Source: Methylovulum miyakonense HT12
GTDB taxonomy: Bacteria > Pseudomonadota > Gammaproteobacteria > Methylococcales > Methylomonadaceae
Reading direction: 5' to 3'
Length of the DNA stretch: 64,000 nucleotides
Assembly (NCBI RefSeq): GCF_000384075.1
Contig: NZ_KB913025.1
Span: forward strand, 2,675,919-2,739,918
Shown in pieces: positions 57,561 through 64,000 of the stretch; positions within the stretch are counted from its first letter, which is position 1, and the number at the start of each line of letters is the position of its first letter. The position numbers and the translations under genes were made by a program. The notes beneath the pieces were generated by a model. The model did no database searches. It was not told where the DNA came from and saw nothing but the letters and a program-made list of their open reading frames with translations.

Positions 57561-58226
57561 TTAAAGCAGGCGGTAGCCGCGGCCACGTAGGGTTTCGATG
57601 GGGTTGCGCGCGCCTGTGGGGTCCAATTTGCGCCTAAGGCGGCCCACCAATACGGTCAGCACATTGCTTTCGGGATCGCCATCGTGGGGGTAGAGGTAAT
57701 CGGCCAGCTCATCTTTGGCGACAACTTTGCCGTGATGCCGGGCCAAATATTCCAACATCCGGTACTCAAAGCTGGTCAGCTCAATTTCCAGCCCGTCCAC
57801 TATAGCCCGCTGCGCATCCAGGTTCAGGATAAGGTGGCCACAGTTAAGCAACGATTGGGGCGCGCCCACCACCCGCCGCAACAAGGCTTTCAGACGGGCG
57901 GAAAGCTCCTCCATTTGGAAGGGCTTAGCCAGATAATCGTCCGCCCCCGCTTCCAAACCCTCGACCCGTTCCTGCCAACGTCCCCGGGCGGTAAGCACCA
58001 GCACCGGTAAGGTATTGCCCTGTTGGCGCAATTGCCTAATGATCTGCAAGCCGGGGAGGCCGGGTAGCCCCAAGTCCACAATTGCGGCGTCCACGGGATA
58101 TTCGGTGGCAAAATAAAAACCTTCGCGGCCGTCGCCCGTTTCATCAACGTGATAACCTTCCCTTTCAAGCTGCCTACGGATTTGGGAACGGATGCCTATT
58201 TCGTCTTCGATAATCAAAATACGCAT
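57561..58226 (-). CDS. OmpR/PhoP-family response regulator
   Basis: 221 residues. The receiver domain has the acidic pocket (IIEDE), phosphoacceptor Asp51 (AAIVDLGLPG) and Lys101 (LAKPF). The C-terminal winged-helix DNA-binding domain shows ELTSFEYRMLEYLARHHGKVVAKDELADYLY and NVLTVLVGRLRRKLDP. It forms an operon with the PhoQ-like kinase. The stimulus is unknown; cations or envelope stress are possible by analogy with PhoPQ. Confidence 0.94.
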   Translation of the reverse strand: MRILIIEDEIGIRSQIRRQLEREGYHVDETGDGREGFYFATEYPVDAAIVDLGLPGLPGLQIIRQLRQQGNTLPVLVLTARGRWQERVEGLEAGADDYLAKPFQMEELSARLKALLRRVVGAPQSLLNCGHLILNLDAQRAIVDGLEIELTSFEYRMLEYLARHHGKVVAKDELADYLYPHDGDPESNVLTVLVGRLRRKLDPTGARNPIETLRGRGYRLL

Positions 58227-58529
58227 GCTTGATCGTGGCTAAGGCCGGCAATGGGGTAAATATGCTTGGATACCATGGGTTTAAGGTAGGGTTGGATGTT
58301 TCTTGACAGTACGCTGAAAATTAAGATTATGCAGAAAAAGCAAACCAATATCCATGAAAACCGGGGGGGTGTAGGTGGCATTAAGGAGGATATTAGTTCG
58401 GTTGATATGTTGTAAGCGGCACCGCCCCGGCCACCCCGTTCAAACGCCTGTGTTGTCGAATAGGCCTTCCGGGTTGGGATTGCCCTCTAAGGCATAAAAG
58501 GGCCGGAAGGCCTATGGGTTCTGTTTTGC
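58227..58529. other. Spacer upstream of the response regulator
   Basis: 303 bp. It holds the long inverted repeat 58460-58515 and must contain the response-regulator promoter. A 28-codon plus-strand frame near 58331 has no supporting signal. Confidence 0.45.
58460..58515 (-). repeat. Perfect 13-bp inverted repeat behind the exported protein gene
   Basis: ATAGGCCTTCCGG (58460-58472) and CCGGAAGGCCTAT (58503-58515) are exact inverted copies with a 30-base loop. It begins 15 bp after the stop at 58530. No T run follows on the minus strand, so it may stabilise the mRNA or be a dispersed repeat rather than a terminator. Confidence 0.65.
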
Positions 58530-58907
58530 TTATTCCTGTAAAGGCACCACTACATCATCGCTACACGCTTCAACCGGGGCCAGCGAATAAAAAGTCGTTT
58601 GTGCGTTAGGGGTGATGGTGCGTAGCTGGCGTATGAAAGCATAAAAGTCAACATTTTTGACCCAAGGCGATGCTTGGGCACAAGCGGAAAAACCACCTTC
58701 GACACCATAGCCCCTCACGGTAAATTTATCCACTATCCCGCTAGCCACCGCATGCCCGATAACATCCTTGACTGTTTCAAAAGCCGGCCCGTCGACTGCC
58801 GGGCCGCGTCCGCCAATGTTGATTTCAATTGCGCGGTTTGCGGCAAGGGCGGATGTGCCTGTCAAGGCCATGCCCAAAAAGATGGCACCTAAACTTGCTT
58901 TGTTCAT
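58530..58907 (-). CDS. Small exported protein, unknown function
   Basis: 125 residues with a signal peptide (cleavage near ALA, residue 24). The mature domain has a glycine-rich GGRGPAVDGPAF, then VKDVIGHAVASGIVDKFTVRGYGVEGGFSACAQAS and two cysteines (SAC, EAC) that may pair. The ATG at 58907 has GGAG about seven bases upstream, so the longer frame from 59093 is not needed. It lies upstream of the two-component genes on the same strand, but 300 bp and a strong hairpin separate them. No family recognised. Confidence 0.65.
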   Translation of the reverse strand: MNKASLGAIFLGMALTGTSALAANRAIEINIGGRGPAVDGPAFETVKDVIGHAVASGIVDKFTVRGYGVEGGFSACAQASPWVKNVDFYAFIRQLRTITPNAQTTFYSLAPVEACSDDVVVPLQE

Positions 58908-59092
58908 GTCATGCTCCACTGTTGTTGATTGAAGGGGAAAATCTAATGGAAGCTTAAAAACTGTTTGTAAATCCATTAGATAGGGAGATATTAGCAGCTG
59001 CAGGGTGAATGGATGGTTAACCGTAAAACCCGCTCGCGGAACGGCAAATTGTCTTGTATCATGCGAAAAATAATGACTTTTGGAATTTGACA

Positions 59093-60052
59093 ATGCGCCA
59101 TCACCACCGTTTTCCTGTCCTTAACTATGGCTTGAAACTATTTTTTGCCCGCTTGAAATGGGCCTTGCCAAGCTTGTTAAGCCTGGCCGTATTGCCATTA
59201 CCGGCACCCGCAGCCACTTTGGGGGTTGGGGTGGCCGGCGGTTTGGGTGGGCGTATCGGTAATGTGCCTGGGGATATGGAATGCGCCCCTTATTGCATAG
59301 CCGAAACATCCGACGGTTCTTTGTTGAGCCTGTTCGCCTTGCCTGATGAAGGCTATCGGTTTGATGGTTGGGAAGGGGCTTGTGCCGGGACGTTAGGGCC
59401 GTTGTGCACGCTGAGGCCGGGCGGTGATACACGCTTGGCCGCCCGGTTTGCCAAAAACCAAGCCTCGCAGGCATCTACCAAGGCCTTGCTGCTGCTGCAT
59501 GGCGAAGGCGCTAAGAACACGGTTTGGAATGAGTTTGCCAAACAACGCTTCAATGACCGTTGCCCGGTCATCTATGGCGGTGTCGTGTTGGGGGATGATG
59601 CTTACGATCCGCAGAATAAAGCCTATTGTTACCGGATTGCTTTTGGTTATTACGATTTGTTGCAACATGGTGAAGCCGCCGCCAAAGGTTTGCCGCCATC
59701 GCTTGGCGATCCGGAAAAACCCGGCCGCGTCCCCGTCCGGCAGTTGGCCTACGAAGTGCGGGCGGCGGTGCTGGGGATATTGGGCCGTCATCCCAAACTT
59801 AGCTTGACGTTAGTCGGGCAGGGGCGTGCGGCTTCGGCGGCGCAGTCTTTTATGCAGGCGGATACAGCGGAACGGAAGCGCATCGTGGGTTTGTTAGTGT
59901 TGCAGGAACCTAGGGATGGAGGGGAAAACCATCGCGCCGCCAGACGGCCTAAAAATGTTTCCCTGCTTAAATTGCAGGCGGGCCCGGAACAGGTGGCAAA
60001 AATCAGTGCCGCGCTGGCCCAATTGGCCCCATCTCGGCGGATGCCCAGGTGA
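59093..60052 (+). CDS. Exported InlB-repeat/alpha-beta-hydrolase-like protein
   Basis: 319 residues with a signal peptide (cleavage near APAA). Residues 40-120 carry an InlB-type beta-repeat (LFALPDEGYRFDGWEGACAG ... LAARF), common in surface proteins. Residues 125-300 look like an alpha/beta hydrolase core: KALLLLHGEGAKNTVWNEF as oxyanion strand and LTLVGQGRAASAA at the nucleophile elbow. The nucleophile position in GQGRA is glycine rather than serine, so lipase-type catalysis is unlikely. The following gene overlaps by four bases. Confidence 0.65.
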   Translation: MRHHHRFPVLNYGLKLFFARLKWALPSLLSLAVLPLPAPAATLGVGVAGGLGGRIGNVPGDMECAPYCIAETSDGSLLSLFALPDEGYRFDGWEGACAGTLGPLCTLRPGGDTRLAARFAKNQASQASTKALLLLHGEGAKNTVWNEFAKQRFNDRCPVIYGGVVLGDDAYDPQNKAYCYRIAFGYYDLLQHGEAAAKGLPPSLGDPEKPGRVPVRQLAYEVRAAVLGILGRHPKLSLTLVGQGRAASAAQSFMQADTAERKRIVGLLVLQEPRDGGENHRAARRPKNVSLLKLQAGPEQVAKISAALAQLAPSRRMPR

Positions 60053-61155
60053 TACACCGGTCAATACCCGTCTTGGTTTGTTTGTTGCTCGTCGTTATGC
60101 CTGGCATTGATGGATTGCAGACGCAGCACGCGTCCTTTATCCGGCAACAAACCCAGCTGGGGACTGGGCGGAGCGGCAACCCCGGCGTGGCGGCCCCCTT
60201 GGGCTGGCAGAAACGGAACCCCGTGCACAATGCCGCGCCCACCCCGGTTAAAGGCCCTCAACAGCCATCCGCCATGCAACGCTGGCAAGCCTTGGAAACC
60301 CTGCTCTTCCAATCGGAATTCCAACAAATCCCTATCATGGCGGCGTTGTTGGCCGAGGACTTGCGCCTGCATCCGGATCCGGACATTTATCAAAACATCA
60401 CCGGTTTGCTGATGCAACCGGAGTTGTCTTTGGCGATTAAAGCCATTTTGCTGGACTTTTTATCCGAAACCGCCACCCCTGAGGCCTTGTCCCAATTGCT
60501 TGACCTGGCCAAACAGGAACTCCAGTCTTCGTTGTATATCCTCGTATTGCAAGCCATTTCCAGGATAGGCGACAACCGTTGGCATGGCCAGTTCCATGAA
60601 GAGCTTTCCCCGGCTTTAGAAGCGGCTTGGACTGATCCAGAAGCCACCGACCCGGCGTTATTGGCTGCGCTGGGCAAAGCCATTGCGGTGGTGGGGGCGC
60701 CCCAGGGCGTCGGCCAACTACTGCTGACCGTATCAGGCAGCACCAAAAACACAGAACCTGAAGCGACCAACCGCATCAAACAAGAAGTGGCGTTTAAGGC
60801 CGTCCCGCAAGTGCGCAATCCCGCCGCCATCAAAGTCTTAGGGGCCAGTTTAAGGCAAGAGCCTGTTGGGGCGCCCGCATTTGAAGCCAGCGGCAATGCC
60901 TTGGCGGCAATGAGTTCGGTCGCCGCCACCCAACAAATCGCCGATTGGGCTAAAGATGCGCCCCCGGAAGGCGCCAGGAACCTTGAAGGCTGGTTAGGGA
61001 AAATTGATGATGAACAAGCCTTGGCCCCAATCTCGGCGGCACAAAACCAAAGCACCCAAAGCCCTGAAATAAAAATGGTGATCCACAAGGCGGCCGCAAA
61101 CAGGGATAACCTTAACGGGGCATTGTCGGCAGCCAGCGTGATAGAAAAGAATTAA
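60049..61155 (+). CDS. Exported helical-repeat (HEAT-like) protein
   Basis: 368 residues, start GTG overlapping the previous stop (GTGA), so translation is coupled. The N-terminus is a short hydrophobic anchor or signal (VLVCLLLVVMPGI). From residue 75 it is built of paired helices of about 40 residues (SLAIKAILLDFLSETATPEALSQLLDLAKQ, LAALGKAIAVVGAPQGVGQLLLTV, ISAAQN-type ends), as in HEAT/ARM solenoids. Probably a periplasmic scaffold acting with the upstream hydrolase-like protein. No named family is recognised. Confidence 0.65.
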   Translation: MIHRSIPVLVCLLLVVMPGIDGLQTQHASFIRQQTQLGTGRSGNPGVAAPLGWQKRNPVHNAAPTPVKGPQQPSAMQRWQALETLLFQSEFQQIPIMAALLAEDLRLHPDPDIYQNITGLLMQPELSLAIKAILLDFLSETATPEALSQLLDLAKQELQSSLYILVLQAISRIGDNRWHGQFHEELSPALEAAWTDPEATDPALLAALGKAIAVVGAPQGVGQLLLTVSGSTKNTEPEATNRIKQEVAFKAVPQVRNPAAIKVLGASLRQEPVGAPAFEASGNALAAMSSVAATQQIADWAKDAPPEGARNLEGWLGKIDDEQALAPISAAQNQSTQSPEIKMVIHKAAANRDNLNGALSAASVIEKN

Positions 61156-61168
61156 GCAAGGTAGCAAG

Positions 61169-61553
61169 GTATGCAGCGATAGCGAAATACGGGGTTCGGA
61201 ACCGCACAATTACCAATTCCGAAATCCCGTGCCGGAACAGTGCGATGATATACGGTATATCATTGCCGAGAAATCCCGTAATCCGTTTCACGACATACAG
61301 GGTTTCGAAATCGCATCATTCCCAATTTCAACCCCCGTACCGAATCAACATGATTCAATACGGCATGGCGGAGTTGGAAAATCCCGTAAAAAGGCAGGGA
61401 TTGGCGTAGCCCGTAAGGAGCGAAGCGGATTACGGGGTTCGAAACCGGACAATTCCCAATTCCGATAACCCGTGCCGGAATAGTGCGATGACAAACGGCA
61501 TGTCGTTGCCGAAAAATCCCGTAATCCGCTTCGCTCCTTACGGGCTACTCGCT
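61169..61553. repeat. 385-bp direct repeat, copy 1
   Basis: This block recurs at 62166-62551 with only a handful of differences and one extra C. It contains several smaller palindromes of the type CCCGTAAGGAGCGAAGCGGA...TTACGGG (for example 61408-61436 and its inverse 61517-61543), a wording common in dispersed bacterial repeats. Open frames across it are by-products of the repeat. Confidence 0.9.
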
Positions 61554-61560
61554 ACTCGCT

Positions 61561-61637
61561 GGAACAGCGCGGTTAAATACGGCATATCGTTGCCGGGAAA
61601 ACCCGTATTCCGTTTCACTCCATACGGGCTACTTGCT
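61561..61637. repeat. 77-bp direct repeat, copy 1
   Basis: Identical or nearly so to 62710-62786. It begins GGAACAGCGCGGTTAAATAC and ends in CTACTTGCT, and carries the inverted pair CCCGTAT...ATACGGG. Confidence 0.85.
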
Positions 61638-61689
61638 ATAAGCTCATCTTATGGCCTTGCGCGGCCAATCCGCCTTACGTGTTACAGCC

Positions 61690-62097
61690 TTATTTTCCAT
61701 ATTGGGTATCGAGAATTTTGAAAGTTTTGCTGTCAACTGCATAAAAAGCATCACCACCAAAAAATCCGGGAAACTCTTCTGATAGACGCGGCGATATCCA
61801 AACAGCAAACTTACCCTTTCCAACTCCTATCTCAATATTATAGTTTTCAATTTTAGACAAATACGTGCTTGATTCCACATCGTACTTTATCCCCTTTTTT
61901 TTTATTTCATTGGCTTTCTCTGTAATATGTGAAATAAATTCTTTTTCGACCACTAAAAGAACCCGTACATATTGGCCATTGATTATTAATTCTTTGTTGT
62001 ACCAATCAATGCTGTTATTTGATTCCCCATAAGAAAAATTACTTTGAAAAACAATGATAAAAGGCAACAAGTATTTAATTAATTTTCGCATCCGCAT
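61690..62097 (-). CDS. Small exported protein in a repeat-bounded cassette
   Basis: 135 residues with a signal peptide (KLIKYLLPFIIVFQSNFSYG). The mature part is mixed alpha/beta with a C-terminal motif GGDAFYAVDSKTFKILDTQYGK that resembles the end of small immunity-type or NTF2-like proteins, though I cannot name the family. It is AT-rich compared with the window. AAGGA lies just before the ATG at 62097; the ATG at 62091 is an alternative. The gene sits between two copies of the 385-bp repeat and near an rhs toxin end, so it may be an orphan immunity gene. Confidence 0.6.
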   Translation of the reverse strand: MRMRKLIKYLLPFIIVFQSNFSYGESNNSIDWYNKELIINGQYVRVLLVVEKEFISHITEKANEIKKKGIKYDVESSTYLSKIENYNIEIGVGKGKFAVWISPRLSEEFPGFFGGDAFYAVDSKTFKILDTQYGK

Positions 62098-62165
62098 TTT
62101 TCCTTGAAGTTGAAGGTGGAACCGTTTTTGTTTTTGCCCATTGGGGGATCATAGCGAGGTAGCCC

Positions 62166-62551
62166 GTATGCAGCGATAGCGAAATACGGGGTTCGGAACC
62201 GCACAATTACCAATTCCGAAATCCCGTGCCGGAACAGTGCGATGATATACGGCATATCATTGCCGAGAAATCCCGTAATCCGTTTCACGACATACAGGGT
62301 TTCGAAATCGCATCATTCCCAATTTCAACCCCCCGTACCGAATCAACATGATTCAATACGGCATGGCGGAGTTGGAAAATCCCGTAAAAAGGCAGGGATT
62401 GGCGTAGCCCGTAAGGAGCGAAGCGGATTACGGGGTTCGAAACCGGACAATTCCCAATTCCGAGAACCCGTGCCGGAACAGTGCGATGACAAACGGCATA
62501 TCGTAGCCGAGAAATCCCGTAATCCGCTTCGCTCCTTACGGGCTACTCGCT
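62166..62551. repeat. 385-bp direct repeat, copy 2
   Basis: Same orientation as copy 1 and 997-998 bp away. Recombination between the copies would remove the cassette gene at 61690-62097. The frame at 62242-62580 is a by-product of the repeat. Confidence 0.9.
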
Positions 62552-62709
62552 CCAGCGAGGTAGCCCGTATGCAGCGGTAGTGGAATACGGGGTTCGGAGC
62601 CGCATAAATCCCAATTCCGAAACCCCGTTCCGGAACAGTGCGATGAAATACATCAATGTTAGGTTTGGAAAATCCCGTAATCCGCTCCCAATCCCGAAAA
62701 CCCCGTGCC

Positions 62710-62786
62710 GGAACAGCGCGGTTAAATACGGCATATCGTTGCCGGGAAAACCCGTATTCCGTTTCACTCCATACGGGCTACTTGCT
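62710..62786. repeat. 77-bp direct repeat, copy 2
   Basis: Ends exactly at the stop codon region of the putative immunity gene (stop at 62786-62788). Between 62552 and 62709 lie further degenerate CCCGTA/TACGGG units of the same family. Confidence 0.85.
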
Positions 62787-63289
62787 CAGGTCTGACCCCT
62801 TTGATTCTTACTTAGTAACTCAATTGTATGTAATGCTCTCATTAAAGAGTCATCTGAAAATTGAGAATTCTTAAAAGAAGATAACCACCATATCCAATCT
62901 TGAGTGACTTTATATTCTGGCAAGGTTAATAAAGGCCATCGCTTAAGAAACCAATCATCCCACCATTCTGGGGTAGGACTTCTATCCAACGAGTCTATAA
63001 TATTGCTGACAACAATTAAATTCGCGAGATTTTCTTCAATTGATGCCTTGTATACACCCGGCAAGTAATAGCAAAAAGCCTCTGGAGAAAACAAACTAAT
63101 CACATCAAAGTTCTTTTCCCAATCTTCACAAGTCACTTCCTCCCACTTGAGATTACCAATAGTTAGAAGATCGGATTTATCACCCGATGAAAGTTGCTTA
63201 GAATTGCTGAGAATAGCAGGTCGAGAACGCCATCCAAAGGCAGATTTTATTGAATTTATAAGTTCGTTCATCTCATTAAATTTTGGCAT
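62786..63289 (-). CDS. Putative immunity protein (DUF6714-like) for the Rhs toxin
   Basis: 167 residues, cytoplasmic. The block FSPEAFCYYLPGVYKASIEE preceded by WEEVTCEDWEKNFDVISL resembles DUF6714-type proteins, a group often found as immunity partners of polymorphic toxins. Trp-rich segments (EWWDDWFLKRW, QDWIWWLSSF) follow. ATG 63289 has AGGTC upstream; ATG 63271 overlaps the rhs stop as ATGA and is also attractive. Either way it follows the toxin directly, the usual order for a toxin-immunity pair. Confidence 0.7.
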   Translation of the reverse strand: MPKFNEMNELINSIKSAFGWRSRPAILSNSKQLSSGDKSDLLTIGNLKWEEVTCEDWEKNFDVISLFSPEAFCYYLPGVYKASIEENLANLIVVSNIIDSLDRSPTPEWWDDWFLKRWPLLTLPEYKVTQDWIWWLSSFKNSQFSDDSLMRALHTIELLSKNQRGQT

Positions 63290-64000
63290 ATAGAGACCTG
63301 TTTCCAAGCAGTTGCTTGTTCTATTTGGTGATCCTCGTCACCGCCACCATAACACACCTCATCACGCTGTGCCCTTGCCATAGCAAGTCTTAACCAGTCA
63401 TTTGCGCGTTGAGTAAGCTGGAAAATAGACATACCTACCTCGCATTTAGAACCGTTTACACCCTTTTGATATGTAGCCCCCATGTGATCTTTTGCATCAC
63501 GAACTTTTTTTTCCAGTTCATCACATTTAGACCCAAAATTATCGGGCTTACAAAGATCAGCAATCTTCTCACCAGCAGACTTGAGTGCATCTCGTCCTGC
63601 TGGGGTAGCCATCATTACCCCAGCAGTTAATAGTCCACTGCCAACCAATAGACCGCCGCCGACAAGCGCGTATTCACCTGTAGGATCAACAAACCCCAAC
63701 GGATTCCCCCCCACATACCCAAAAGTATTCAACCCACCCTGAATGCCGATAGGATCACTCTGCGTATACCTGCCAGTCTTAGGGTCATAACTACGGAAGA
63801 CATTGTAAAACAACCCCGTCTCCACATCGAAATACTGCCCCGGAAAGCGCAGGTTGTAGTCGAACCGGGTCAGGCTGGCGTCGGGCTTGCCGTTGGCCGC
63901 GTTGCCGCCGAACGGGTCGCTAAAGTCCCATTGCCAGCGCAGGCGGTTGCTGGTGTCGATGATTTGCCGGGGGGTGTTGAGGTGGTCGGTTAGCACAAGG
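63268..64000 (-). CDS. Rhs-family polymorphic toxin, 3' end
   Basis: Open at the right window edge; 243 codons are present. The Rhs core end is unmistakable: LNTPRQIID, WQWDFSDPFG, NLRFPGQYFDVETGLFYNVFRSYDP, GRYTQSDPIGIQGGLNTFGYVGGNPLGFVDPTGE. A short hydrophobic glycine-rich segment (ALVGGGLLVGSGLLTAGVM) separates it from the variable C-terminal domain of about 95 residues, with cysteines and the motif RAQRDEVCYGGGDEDHQIEQA. That ending occurs in other Rhs tips, but its toxic activity is unknown to me. The immunity gene overlaps the stop codon. Confidence 0.88.
   Translation of the reverse strand, partial: LVLTDHLNTPRQIIDTSNRLRWQWDFSDPFGGNAANGKPDASLTRFDYNLRFPGQYFDVETGLFYNVFRSYDPKTGRYTQSDPIGIQGGLNTFGYVGGNPLGFVDPTGEYALVGGGLLVGSGLLTAGVMMATPAGRDALKSAGEKIADLCKPDNFGSKCDELEKKVRDAKDHMGATYQKGVNGSKCEVGMSIFQLTQRANDWLRLAMARAQRDEVCYGGGDEDHQIEQATAWKQVSICQNLMR

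Noticed and set aside
61229..61468. 79-codon frame, and its sister at 62242-62580
   Set aside because: Both are produced by the 385-bp repeat itself; the two translations are the same phrase and have no ribosome site or domain.

Overview
The window looks like chromosomal DNA of a gammaproteobacterial methanotroph of the order Methylococcales (Methylomonas/Methylobacter-like). The strongest pointer is the C30 carotenoid set at 49-55 kb: two CrtN-type FAD desaturases/oxidases with a diapo-carotenoid aldehyde dehydrogenase between them, the arrangement known from Methylomonas. Housekeeping order (mltD divergent from a yafS-like methyltransferase and rnhA; an arsC-like gene next to dapE) is gammaproteobacterial. 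No rRNA, tRNA, CRISPR array or complete insertion sequence was seen. Taxonomy is inference.

Layout. 1-2.8 kb: end of an alpha/beta hydrolase, a porin and a shortened NhaD-like antiporter. 3-5 kb: RTX protein 1, then about 800 bp without a gene. 5.9-9.8 kb: small exported protein, yajD, rnhA, yafS-like methyltransferase, mltD. 10-21.7 kb: a 1305-residue FAD/Fe-S oxidoreductase, a lipoprotein, mobA, a methyltransferase, a thermonuclease, dapE with an arsC-like gene, a SulP anion transporter behind a sigma-54-like promoter, and a DUF2490 protein followed by an unlisted 51-residue membrane protein.

22.5-35.5 kb is the most distinctive accessory region. RTX protein 2 converges on four minus-strand genes: a TPR protein with a glycosyltransferase-like C-terminus, RTX protein 3 (ten RCC1-like repeats, an Ig-like segment, RTX repeats) and two tandem paralogues of about 775 residues ending in a degenerate sulfotransferase-like domain. 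All three RTX proteins in the window end in the same type of C-terminal secretion domain, yet no type I exporter is present. My inference is a cell-surface protein production and modification locus.

36-47 kb holds a phosphoesterase/phospholipase C-like enzyme, a DUF1311-type protein, a MASE1-PAS-GGDEF-EAL protein and an ABC transporter whose permease carries an in-frame palindromic repeat insertion. 47-55 kb holds an ICMT-like methyltransferase, an AT-rich DUF2971 gene and the carotenoid genes, interrupted by two unrelated genes. 55-58 kb holds a frameshifted membrane gene, a MITE-like palindromic element and a PhoPQ-like two-component system. 58.5-61.2 kb holds an exported protein and an operon of an InlB-repeat/hydrolase-like protein with a helical-repeat protein.

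The right edge (61.2-64 kb) is a polymorphic-toxin end: the 3' end of an rhs gene with a variable C-terminal domain, its likely immunity gene, and a small exported gene set between two nearly identical 385-bp direct repeats.
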